Below the pieces are notes generated by a model. That model searched no databases. It saw only the letters and a program-made list of their open reading frames with translations, and was not told the DNA's origin. 64,000 bases of DNA. Origin: Clostridium disporicum. Lineage in GTDB: Bacteria > Bacillota > Clostridia > Clostridiales > Clostridiaceae. The stretch covers positions 1-64,000 of the forward strand of contig NZ_CYZX01000005.1 in NCBI RefSeq assembly GCF_001405015.1, written 5' to 3'. Made by a program: the position numbers and the translations under genes. Shown in pieces: positions 46,354-54,041 of the stretch. How positions within the stretch are numbered: the stretch's first letter is position 1; the number at the start of each line of letters is the position of its first letter.

Positions 46354-46389
46354 TTTCCCCTCCAAAAACTTTTTAAAATATATTGTTTA

Positions 46390-46416
46390 TGAGGAGGTAT
46401 AAATTATACCTCCTCA
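46390..46416. terminator. 13-bp inverted repeat before fumarase
   Basis: TGAGGAGGTATAA (46390-46402) and its exact complement (46404-46416) around a single A. It is GC-richer than its setting and may end the M42 peptidase transcript. The nearly perfect symmetry also suits an operator of the fumarase genes. Confidence 0.55.
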
Positions 46417-46742
46417 CATATTTAAATTCCTAATTATAGTTTATATTAATTTTTTATAAATTTTTGTTGATAGAATATATTTACGCAGACACATATGAAC
46501 TAATATTTAGAATTACATTATTTCTGGAATAAGAATTGTGTTTAAAAGTTTTAACTATTTGAGCTTAGCGAGTTTTAAAACTTTAGCAATTCTTATGTAA
46601 GAAATAATAGAAATTCTTATATTATTGAATCAGTGTCGAAGTGGATATAGCATATCAACATCTGCTCTATAAAGAAGGAAACTCCTTCTCCTCTCGTCGA
46701 ATGAGTAAGTTCGATTTGTAAAATTTAAATTTTGAATCTCAC
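46417..46742. repeat. Gap with dispersed repeat, copy B
   Basis: About 325 bases without a gene. At 46675-46745 is one copy of the intergenic repeat (AAGGAAACTCCTTCTCC...GTCGAATGAGTAAGTTCGA...AATTTAAATTTTGAATCTCACTTA). At 46530-46580 is an inverted pair AAAGTTTTAAC / GAGTTTTAAAACTTT around GAGCTTAGC. Nothing resembling a promoter of fumarase stands out. Confidence 0.65.
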
Positions 46743-47849
46743 TTATCTTCTATTATTTAATCTTATCTCTTCAAGTAGTTCTCTGTCTACCCTCTTACAG
46801 AATTCAGCTATTATTTTAACAGTTTCTACATAATCTCTACGATGTATAACTAATCTGTGTGAATGCATATATCTTGTAGGAATTGATAATGTCATAGCTA
46901 TTATTCCATCAAAGCTCTTATGTATATTAGCAGTATCTGTTCCACCAGCTACCATAAAATCGTAATTTAACTCTAATCCCACTTCGCTTGCTATAGCTTC
47001 TAGCTTGTTTAATAATCCTCTATTAGCTAAAGATAATGAATCTAATACACTAAGAATTATTCCTCCACCTAATTTAGCTCCACCTTTATCCATCGGTGTA
47101 TCTTTTGCAGTAGTAACATCTAAAGCAAATGCTATATCTGGTTTAATATTTGCAGTAGCTGTCCTAGCCCCTCTTATCCCAACCTCTTCTTGAACAGTTC
47201 CTACAGAATATACATTAGCATCATGTTCTACTCCATCTAACTCTCTTAAAACATCAATAGCAACAGCTGCACCTATTCTATCATCCCAAGCTTTACCAAG
47301 TAAATAATTCGGATTATTCATAACCTCAAACTTAGTATCAGGTGTTATCATATCACCTATTTGTATTCCTAAAGCTTCTACTTCTTCTCTATTATCTACA
47401 CCTAAGTCTAGATGTAAGTCTTTAGGTAAAATAACTTTTTCCTTCTCTTTTGCAGGCATACCATGAGGAGCTCTAGAACCCACAACTCCTACTATTTTCT
47501 TACCTTCAGATGTAGTTATTATAAGTCTTTGTGATGGAAGAACATGCCCCCACCATCCCCCTACAGGTAAAAGTTTAACATACCCATCTTTATCTATATC
47601 TCTAACAATAAACCCAACTTCATCTAAATGACCAGCTATCATTATCTTAGGCCCATCTTCTTTACCTTTTTTAAGTCCTATTATTGACCCAAGGTTATCG
47701 TAAGAGATTTCATCAGAATACTTTTCCAAGTATTTCTTCATAACTCTACTTACTTCTTTTTCACATCCTGAAATACCATCTGCTTCACTTAGTTCCCTTA
47801 ACATATCTAAGTCTACATCATATATTGAACTTTCCTTTGATAAACTCAT
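46743..47849 (-). CDS. M42-family aminopeptidase (active form)
   Basis: A 368-residue metallo-aminopeptidase of family M42 (glutamyl/deblocking aminopeptidase, FrvX-like), which forms large tetrahedral particles and digests peptides. All metal and catalytic residues are present: His74 in AGHLDEVGF, Asp189 in KAWDDR, Glu221 and Glu222 in VQEEVG, Asp244 in ALDVTT and His329 in RYMHS. AGGAGG precedes ATG. It follows a diverged M42 copy with a 37-base gap and an M20 dipeptidase, as part of a peptide-degrading block between the PTS genes and fumarase. Confidence 0.92.
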   Translation of the reverse strand: MSLSKESSIYDVDLDMLRELSEADGISGCEKEVSRVMKKYLEKYSDEISYDNLGSIIGLKKGKEDGPKIMIAGHLDEVGFIVRDIDKDGYVKLLPVGGWWGHVLPSQRLIITTSEGKKIVGVVGSRAPHGMPAKEKEKVILPKDLHLDLGVDNREEVEALGIQIGDMITPDTKFEVMNNPNYLLGKAWDDRIGAAVAIDVLRELDGVEHDANVYSVGTVQEEVGIRGARTATANIKPDIAFALDVTTAKDTPMDKGGAKLGGGIILSVLDSLSLANRGLLNKLEAIASEVGLELNYDFMVAGGTDTANIHKSFDGIIAMTLSIPTRYMHSHRLVIHRRDYVETVKIIAEFCKRVDRELLEEIRLNNRR

Positions 47850-47886
47850 CTTAAATTTCCTCCATGAAGATTCATAAAACTAAAAA

Positions 47887-48957
47887 TTATCTATTTTCAG
47901 TTCTAAACATCTCTATCATCTCTGTATTTAATGACTTAACAACTTTAGTAACAGATTCTCTTGCAGCTAAATAGTCATTTACATCAATTATTGAACTATT
48001 ATTTTCAACATTTCTAGCACAAATACATGCATTTAGTGTAGGACATCCTCTTAGTAATTTATGTATCCAACCACCATCTCCATCACACATTGAGTAGTAG
48101 AATTGATTTGGTATACCATTATTTTTACATATAGTCATTAGGTGATTTAATAAAGCTCTGTTTGGCATCATTGATTTATCATAGAAGTTAATAAGTACAC
48201 CTTCTCCAAGCTTACCAACAGCATCAGAATCTCCACTTATATCATCTGCAGTTAAGCAATCTAGAACTATAGCTAAATCAGGAGAAATTAAATTTGTAGC
48301 AGTTTGTGATCCTCTAAGTCCTACTTCATGTTGTACTGTACAACCAACATATAAATCAACATCAAGTTCTACATCTTTTAATGCTTCTAATATTTCTACA
48401 CCTAAAGCACATCCATAACGGCTATTCCATGCTTTAGACATAATTCTTTTTCCTGTTGCAAGAACTTCAAAACTTCCATCAATGACTATAGAATCACCAA
48501 GTCTAATTCCTAATGATGAAAAATCTTCTATTGATGATGCACCTATATCTATTAATATCTTATCAGCATCTAATACTTTATCCTTATCACTATTTGATTT
48601 AGCTACTATTGTACCTTTATACTCTTCTCCATCATTAGTCATAACTCTAACTCTTTGCCCTAGTAACCCTTGCTTACAAGCTGGACCTAAAGATAATACT
48701 TTTATTAATCCATTCTTAGTAAAATCCTTTATTATAAATCCTACTTCATCCATATGCGATGAAATCATAACTTTCGGTGCATTTGGCTTCTTAGATTTTT
48801 TAACCCCGTATACTGAACCTAAGTTATCGTATACAATTTCATCTGTATACTTTCCATAATAATTTTGAAGTATTTTAGATATTTTTATCTCATTTCCAGA
48901 TACAGCTATAACTTGAGTTAGCTCTCTCATTAACTCTAAAGTTTTATTTGTAATCAT
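47887..48957 (-). CDS. M42-family protein, probably catalytically inactive
   Basis: A 356-residue M42 homologue with the family's full fold (HMDEVGF with His68; GLRGSQTATNLISPDLAIVLD with Asp233) but with key residues replaced: the bridging Asp of WDDR is Asn178 (AWNSR), the general-base Glu of QEEVG is His210 (QHEVG), and the His of RYMHS is Asn320 (ENNSS). Two of the metal ligands and the base are therefore lost. It could be a regulatory or structural partner that co-assembles with the active M42 encoded next to it, as mixed M42 particles are known. A changed metal site with new activity is the alternative. Good AGGGGG site before ATG. Confidence 0.88.
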   Translation of the reverse strand: MITNKTLELMRELTQVIAVSGNEIKISKILQNYYGKYTDEIVYDNLGSVYGVKKSKKPNAPKVMISSHMDEVGFIIKDFTKNGLIKVLSLGPACKQGLLGQRVRVMTNDGEEYKGTIVAKSNSDKDKVLDADKILIDIGASSIEDFSSLGIRLGDSIVIDGSFEVLATGKRIMSKAWNSRYGCALGVEILEALKDVELDVDLYVGCTVQHEVGLRGSQTATNLISPDLAIVLDCLTADDISGDSDAVGKLGEGVLINFYDKSMMPNRALLNHLMTICKNNGIPNQFYYSMCDGDGGWIHKLLRGCPTLNACICARNVENNSSIIDVNDYLAARESVTKVVKSLNTEMIEMFRTENR

Positions 48958-48980
48958 TATTTATCCCCCTATTATGTTAA

Positions 48981-50105
48981 TTATTTTGCTAATCTATAAA
49001 GTGCTTGTGCATAAATTTTTGCATTTAAAATAATATCGCTTATATCCATATACTCATTTGGATTATGAGCTATTCCCTTTTGTCCTGGGAATGATGGTCC
49101 AAATGGAACTATATTAGGCATAGCTTTCGCATAAGTTCCTCCAGTTGTAGTTACAGGAGTTCCATCTAATCCAGTTATATCTTCGTATGCATCTTGAAGT
49201 GATTTAACTAAGAAACAGTCTTTTTCAAACTTTACTGGATTGTAGTTGTGTAAAAGTTCAATCTCTACATTTTCTGTAGCTTTTGATCTTATTTGCTTCA
49301 TTATTTCATCTATTGTTGCTACTGCTGGATAACTTAATGCTAAATTAAATCCTAAGCTATTTTCATCGTTATCTAATGAGTATCCTCTCATAACCATAGT
49401 TCCAAACTCTTTATCATCATAATTGATACCAAGTCTTTCCCCATTATCTTTACTACTTAAAATGTATTTATTTACAAAATCAAAGAACTCTCTTGTTCTT
49501 TGAACTCTATTTTCATTATCTATATCAACTTTAACTCTTATTTTCGCTCTTCCTCTTTCACCATATACAACAGGATATTTACAATCTGGAGTAAATCCCA
49601 TTACTGGTGGTTTTTCCTTACTTAAATAATAATTTAAATCTTCAAATCCACTTTCTTCATCAGTACCAAATACTATTCTTACTGGCTTAGTTAACTTTAA
49701 GCCACTTTCTTTTATTGCATATAATCCATATAAAGCTGACATTATAGGTCCTTTATTATCTAAAACACCTCTACTAAATATCTTCCCATCTTCTATATGT
49801 CCACTATATGGTGGATTAATCCACCCTTCTCCTTCTGGAACTACATCTAAATGTCCAAAAACACCAACGTAATCTTCACCTTCTCCGAACTCTGCATATC
49901 CCATATATCCATCTATATTTTTAGTTTTAAATCCAAGTTCTTCAGATATTTCAAGTGCTTTAAGAAGAGCATTATTTACTTCTTCACCAAATGGCGCACC
50001 ATCAACAGCTTCACTTTCAACACTTGGTATTTTTACTACATCTATAATATGATTAATCATTTTATCTTTATTTTCATCAATCTTAATATTTAATATATTC
50101 TCCAT
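48981..50105 (-). CDS. M20-family dipeptidase (PepV/Sapep-like)
   Basis: A 374-residue zinc dipeptidase. Ligands and base are in GVFGHLDVVPEG, RGVLDNKGP, FGTDEESGFED, FTPDCKYP and the C-terminal IAHNPNEYM. PepV enzymes have about 465 residues; this one is shorter, mostly in the lid domain between about 195 and 270, so substrate range may differ. The start MENILNIK at 50105 has GGTGGAG upstream and replaces an in-frame GTG. It follows the PTS operon after a terminator and precedes the M42 pair by 23 bases. With them it can produce free Asn or Asp from peptides. Confidence 0.88.
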   Translation of the reverse strand: MENILNIKIDENKDKMINHIIDVVKIPSVESEAVDGAPFGEEVNNALLKALEISEELGFKTKNIDGYMGYAEFGEGEDYVGVFGHLDVVPEGEGWINPPYSGHIEDGKIFSRGVLDNKGPIMSALYGLYAIKESGLKLTKPVRIVFGTDEESGFEDLNYYLSKEKPPVMGFTPDCKYPVVYGERGRAKIRVKVDIDNENRVQRTREFFDFVNKYILSSKDNGERLGINYDDKEFGTMVMRGYSLDNDENSLGFNLALSYPAVATIDEIMKQIRSKATENVEIELLHNYNPVKFEKDCFLVKSLQDAYEDITGLDGTPVTTTGGTYAKAMPNIVPFGPSFPGQKGIAHNPNEYMDISDIILNAKIYAQALYRLAK

Positions 50106-50152
50106 ACTGCTCTCCACCTAAAATTTTATATTTCCAATTTTTTATATACAAT

Positions 50153-50183
50153 ATGGTAGCCTAAGATATACTTAGACTACCAT
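50153..50183 (-). terminator. Terminator after the GrdB-like gene
   Basis: ATGGTAG and CTACCAT plus inner CTAAG and CTTAG form a 12-bp stem with one bulge pair (50153-50183), eight bases past the stop codon. It separates the PTS unit from the peptidase unit. Confidence 0.7.
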
Positions 50184-50190
50184 TATTAAA

Positions 50191-50712
50191 TTAATAACAT
50201 ATTTGTTTTGCGTACTCTGTTACATCTTCCCCATTAGCTTTTTTCTTAGCTAGTCTACAAATATTTCTCAATGAATCATTTAGTCCAGTTCCACCCTTTT
50301 TAGGCATCTTAACTATATTGATTACATCTTTATATTCTGCAATTGTTTCATCATTTTCTTGTGACATTGCTGCAATTGCTGGAATTTTTGTATATCTGTT
50401 TAAAGCTTTAGCTAACACAGCACACATTTTTGCATATCCTTTGTAGTTGTATGCTGGTCCACATATTATTACATCTGGATTAATTTTTTGAGTCATTGCT
50501 ATAATCTTTTTAGTTACTTCTTGCTTGTTTTCATCAAAGAATCCATCTCCGCAATAAAGCGTTGCAACAACTTTTCCATCTACTTCTTTTAATGCAGGTT
50601 CTAACATACTTGCAGAACCTATAGGCATCATCTTTCCTCCTAACTCTAGATTAGGATTTTCCTTACCACCTAACCCTGCTTGAGTTTGATCAAATATCAT
50701 TAAAACCTTCAT
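50191..50712 (-). CDS. Stand-alone GrdB-like protein
   Basis: A 173-residue protein resembling the N-terminal part of GrdB-type subunits of glycine/sarcosine/betaine reductase: KVLMIFDQTQAGLGGKENPNLELGGKMMPIGSASMLEPAL, ATLYCGDGFFDENKQEV, PDVIICGPAYNYKGYAKMCAVLAKAL and PKKGGTGLNDSL. Real reductase subunits are about 430 residues, carry selenocysteine and are encoded with GrdA and GrdC, none of which is here; I see only ordinary Cys codons and no UGA. It follows PTS IIC by 12 bases, so it probably works on the imported sugar-amino compound, perhaps in opening a sugar amine. Function unproven. Confidence 0.75.
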   Translation of the reverse strand: MKVLMIFDQTQAGLGGKENPNLELGGKMMPIGSASMLEPALKEVDGKVVATLYCGDGFFDENKQEVTKKIIAMTQKINPDVIICGPAYNYKGYAKMCAVLAKALNRYTKIPAIAAMSQENDETIAEYKDVINIVKMPKKGGTGLNDSLRNICRLAKKKANGEDVTEYAKQICY

Positions 50713-50724
50713 TAATAAATCCTC

Positions 50725-52104
50725 CTAAAGTTCTATATCATCTAATGATATATCATCTAAAGAAATATCTTCTAAAGCTACTTCATCAAATGATAACTCA
50801 CCTGAATTATTGTTTTTAGCATTATCTTCTTCTTGTAAATATTGCTTATCTAACATCTTTATGAATGGGAAGTATATTAAACATCCAGTAAATAATAATA
50901 AGAACTGCCATCCTGATGCGATTATACTACCAGTTGCTAAGTAACCTGAAATACCTATTGGTGTTGTCCATGGTAATGCAACCCCTGTTGTATATGGTAT
51001 AATTCCTGCTTTAGTTACAAAGTATGAAAGTGTTATATTCATCATTGGAACAAATATGAATGGGAATATTAATACTGGGTTTAATACTATTGGTAATCCG
51101 AATATAATTGGCTCATTTATTCCAAATATACCTGGAACTATTGCTAACTTACCTAATTGTTTAATTCTCTTTGATTTACAGAATAATAACATTACTATTA
51201 CTAGAGAAAGTGTACTTCCTCCACCACCGTAATTAGTAAAGAAGTTACCAAATGATGATGTAAATATGTTTGGTAATGGTAAACCTGCTTGGAATGCTTC
51301 TAAGTTTTCCATTGTTAAAATCTTACTTATTGGTTCAAATACAGTGTTTGCAACTGCTGGTCCATTGATTCCAAAGAACCAGAACCCTGAACATGCAAAT
51401 ACATAAACTAATTGAGCTGCTAATGTATTACCTGCTCCTTGTAATGGTGTTTGTAGTACTTGGTAAATGAAGTTATGAGCAGTTTCATATGGAGTAAATT
51501 CAAATCCTATTCTTACTAGGAAGAATAAAGTCATAACTATTGCACTTGGAATTAATGCTGCAAATGAATCACAAACTGCTGGAGGAACCCCTTCAGGCAT
51601 CTTTATTGTCCAACCCTTTTTATATACCCAGTTGAAAATGTATACTGATGATAATGAAATCATAAGTGCTAAAAATAGACCATTTGATCCTATATATTCA
51701 AATCCTAAACCACTTATTGTTGCAGCTCCATCAACTCCAACATATGGTATTCTTGTAGGCATAACTATGAAGAATGATACTAGCGCTATTGCAGCACCTT
51801 GAATCTTATCTCCCTTAAGCTCTCTAGCATATGAGTAACCAGTACCCATACAGCTTAATAATGCAATTACATTAAATGTAGCTCTTGAAACGTTTGTAAA
51901 CCATGTTTGCCAACCTTCACCTAAGAATTTAGCAACCATCTCTCCCCATCCTGGTATTGGGAAGTTAGCTATTAATAAGAATATTGACCCGACAATTATT
52001 AATGGTGTTGTAATTAAGAAACCATCTCTAATTGCAACCAGAATTTTGTTTTTCCCTAGCTTATCAGCTACAGGCATAAGTATTTTTTCTAATGTAGAAA
52101 ACAT
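50725..52104 (-). CDS. PTS Lac-family EIIC permease
   Basis: A 459-residue membrane protein of the lactose/cellobiose/chitobiose EIIC family with about ten spans (IRDGFLITTPLIIVGSIFLLIA, IQGAAIALVSFFIVMP, the GINEPIIFGLPIVLNP family motif near 340 and NGPAVANTVFEPI). It carries the sugar while IIB phosphorylates it. The C-terminus has an unusual acidic repeat tail (EDISLDDISLDDIEL). No IIA gene is present in the window. The neighbours (glycosylasparaginase, GrdB-like protein, peptidases) suggest an N-linked amino sugar conjugate as substrate, an inference. Confidence 0.9.
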   Translation of the reverse strand: MFSTLEKILMPVADKLGKNKILVAIRDGFLITTPLIIVGSIFLLIANFPIPGWGEMVAKFLGEGWQTWFTNVSRATFNVIALLSCMGTGYSYARELKGDKIQGAAIALVSFFIVMPTRIPYVGVDGAATISGLGFEYIGSNGLFLALMISLSSVYIFNWVYKKGWTIKMPEGVPPAVCDSFAALIPSAIVMTLFFLVRIGFEFTPYETAHNFIYQVLQTPLQGAGNTLAAQLVYVFACSGFWFFGINGPAVANTVFEPISKILTMENLEAFQAGLPLPNIFTSSFGNFFTNYGGGGSTLSLVIVMLLFCKSKRIKQLGKLAIVPGIFGINEPIIFGLPIVLNPVLIFPFIFVPMMNITLSYFVTKAGIIPYTTGVALPWTTPIGISGYLATGSIIASGWQFLLLFTGCLIYFPFIKMLDKQYLQEEDNAKNNNSGELSFDEVALEDISLDDISLDDIEL

Positions 52105-52147
52105 ATTTTCATCCCCTTTTATTTCTTTGGTATTTATTTATTAAGCA

Positions 52148-52471
52148 TTATTTAGCTTGTTTTTTATAATGCATAATAGCTGTTTTTAGTACTTTTTCCC
52201 CATCCATAACACCGTAATCTTGCATATCAATTACAAATATTGGCTTATTAAGGTGTCCATATCTTTGTTTTGTATCATCTAATAGATACTTAACTTGTGG
52301 TCCTAATAAAATACAATCTGGATTGTATTTTTCTATTATGTCCCCCATTGTTCCTATAGGAAATGCTTTAACCTCTATTGGTAATTTGTGAGCATCTGCT
52401 GCCTTTTGCATTTTACTTGCTAATAAACTTGTAGACATACCAGCGCTACAGAATAAATAGAATTTTTTCAT
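52148..52471 (-). CDS. PTS Lac-family EIIB
   Basis: A 107-residue cytoplasmic phosphotransfer protein. Cys8 in FCSAGMSTS is the phosphorylated residue, followed by the family's ILLGPQVKYLLDD. It receives phosphate from a IIA protein and passes it to sugar on EIIC, encoded 43 bases downstream. The gene follows the RDD membrane protein and lies within the sigma-54 promoter unit. Confidence 0.93.
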   Translation of the reverse strand: MKKFYLFCSAGMSTSLLASKMQKAADAHKLPIEVKAFPIGTMGDIIEKYNPDCILLGPQVKYLLDDTKQRYGHLNKPIFVIDMQDYGVMDGEKVLKTAIMHYKKQAK

Positions 52472-52531
52472 TTAAATCTCCTCCTAAAACGTTAATATAA
52501 TTTATATAAATTTTATTTATATCTTAACTAA

Positions 52532-53131
52532 TTATTTTCCTTCTGCAATTTCAACTACTTTAGTTCTACCAATAAAGTCATGAATCATTTTGCTATTTTT
52601 ACTAAATAACATTATTACTATTGATACAAATGGTATTATCATCGCTAACACCACTAATATTTCATAAACTTTACTTAGTCCAATAACTAATAATATTTCT
52701 CTAAAATACTTACTACTAGCAACTATTCCGCCTTCTATTAATGCTACTCCTAATATCTCACGCTTTAATAAAACTTTTGCATTAACATCACTTCCATCAT
52801 CTTGAACTACCTTTATTCCCAAAAGTCTTTTTCCTAAAGTTTGTCCTTTATTTTTCTTTAATGGAATGACTATATAATATAATGAAACAATCATAATCCC
52901 CATCATTCCAGCAACAATACCTACTCCTGGCTTCATTAATGCTAACGATGTTGGTGTTTCAGCTTTTCCACTTACAACACTATATATATATAAGATAGGA
53001 ATTGAAGCAAACATACTAGATAAATACCAATCAACACCTACTGCCAATCCTCTTCTAATCTTGCTAACTTTCTTTATTCCAACTCTATCTAGTACTGCTT
53101 TTTGAAATTTATTCATCTTTCGTTTTTTCAT
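52532..53131 (-). CDS. RDD-family membrane protein
   Basis: A 199-residue integral membrane protein of the RDD family: RRGLAVGVDWYLSSMF (Arg/Asp of the motif in the first span), a second pair of spans (MKPGVGIVAGMMGIMIVSLYYIVIP, and near 150-190), the KGQTLGKRLLGIKVV motif and the end SKMIHDFIGRTKVVE. Members are often of unknown role, some linked to ion or solute transport. The start MKKRKMNKFQ at 53131 has GGAGGAATT upstream. It is the first gene after the sigma-54 promoter at 53188-53205, so it is co-expressed with the PTS. Confidence 0.8.
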   Translation of the reverse strand: MKKRKMNKFQKAVLDRVGIKKVSKIRRGLAVGVDWYLSSMFASIPILYIYSVVSGKAETPTSLALMKPGVGIVAGMMGIMIVSLYYIVIPLKKNKGQTLGKRLLGIKVVQDDGSDVNAKVLLKREILGVALIEGGIVASSKYFREILLVIGLSKVYEILVVLAMIIPFVSIVIMLFSKNSKMIHDFIGRTKVVEIAEGK

Positions 53132-53187
53132 ATAATTCCTCCAACGCATTAATACTTTTTAATTATTTGAAATCTCACTTATTATAT

Positions 53188-53205
53188 AAGCAATTACCGT
53201 GCCAA
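53188..53205 (-). promoter_or_regulatory. Sigma-54 promoter of the RDD-PTS unit
   Basis: The minus strand reads TTGGCACGGTAATTGCTT, a full-consensus -24/-12 element (TTGGCACG, TTGC). It stands 57 bases before the RDD gene and would serve RDD, IIB, IIC and the GrdB-like gene. Confidence 0.95.
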
Positions 53206-53377
53206 ACTTAAAACCCCTTATAAATCAATAATATTTTTAATACATTTTTAGAAACTGTATCCATATAAACACACTAATTAAATGTTTACACAAGTTTTCA
53301 AGTCATAGTGTATTGTTTTTATTATTGTAATTACACATTATTTTTCGGCAAAATGATACATTATCTGCGCGCACAAA

Positions 53378-53407
53378 AAAACAGACCAATTTTAATTGAT
53401 CTGTTTT
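53378..53407 (-). terminator. smpB terminator
   Basis: AAAACAGA (53378-53385) with TCTGTTTT (53400-53407) and inner CAATT/AATTG form a 13-bp stem with one mismatch, just past the smpB stop, with T-rich tail on the minus strand. No tmRNA gene follows, unlike in most relatives. Confidence 0.8.
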
Positions 53408-53412
53408 ATAAA

Positions 53413-53883
53413 TTAATATCTATTTCTATTTTTCATTTCTCTTTCAATATCTCTCTTATGAGCTTTTTCAAGCATAGAGTCCCTCTTATCGTAGTTCTTT
53501 TTACCTCTACAAATTCCAAGAGCAACTTTTACTCTACCATTTTTTAAATATAAAGATAGAGGCACTAATGTATATCCTTCTCTAGATACTAAACCTGCTA
53601 ATCTTCCTATTTGCTCCTTATGAAGTAATAACTTTCTTTCTCTTAAAGGATCTACATTAAATATATTCCCTTGTTCATAAGGACTTATATGCATATTTAA
53701 AATAAATATCTCGCCATTTTTAACATCTGCATAACAATCCTTTAAGTTACATTTTCCATTTCTAATAGATTTAACTTCTGTACCTACTAATTCAATTCCC
53801 GCCTCCATTGTTTCCTCAACAAAATAATCATGACGAGCTTTTCTATTTTCAGCTAAAGAATTACTATTTTTAATTCTTGCCAT
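53413..53883 (-). CDS. smpB: SsrA-binding protein SmpB
   Basis: A 156-residue partner of tmRNA, needed for its delivery to stalled ribosomes. Recognisable segments: NRKARHDYFVEETMEAGIELVGTEVKSIRNGKCNLKDCYA, the SPYEQGN loop, GYTLVPLSLYLKNGRVKVALGICRGKKNYDKRD and the basic C-terminal tail KAHKRDIEREMKNR that enters the decoding centre. The start MARIKNSNS at 53883 has GGGTGAG upstream. It follows rnr as in other Firmicutes; ssrA itself is about 39.5 kb away at 13282-13903. Confidence 0.96.
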   Translation of the reverse strand: MARIKNSNSLAENRKARHDYFVEETMEAGIELVGTEVKSIRNGKCNLKDCYADVKNGEIFILNMHISPYEQGNIFNVDPLRERKLLLHKEQIGRLAGLVSREGYTLVPLSLYLKNGRVKVALGICRGKKNYDKRDSMLEKAHKRDIEREMKNRNRY

Positions 53884-54041
53884 TAATCTCACCCACTTCA
53901 TTACAATACGTTTTTATTAATTATAACATGCATATTATTAAAAAGTTAATAGTTACGGGAGAAAAGTTAATAGTTGTTGCTTAAAGTCAACAACAGCTGG
54001 CTTTATTCATTAACTATTAACTCTCTCCATTTAAATCTTAA

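Noticed and set aside
50191..50712. Selenocysteine in the GrdB-like protein
   Set aside because: No in-frame UGA or SECIS-like structure; ordinary Cys codons are used.
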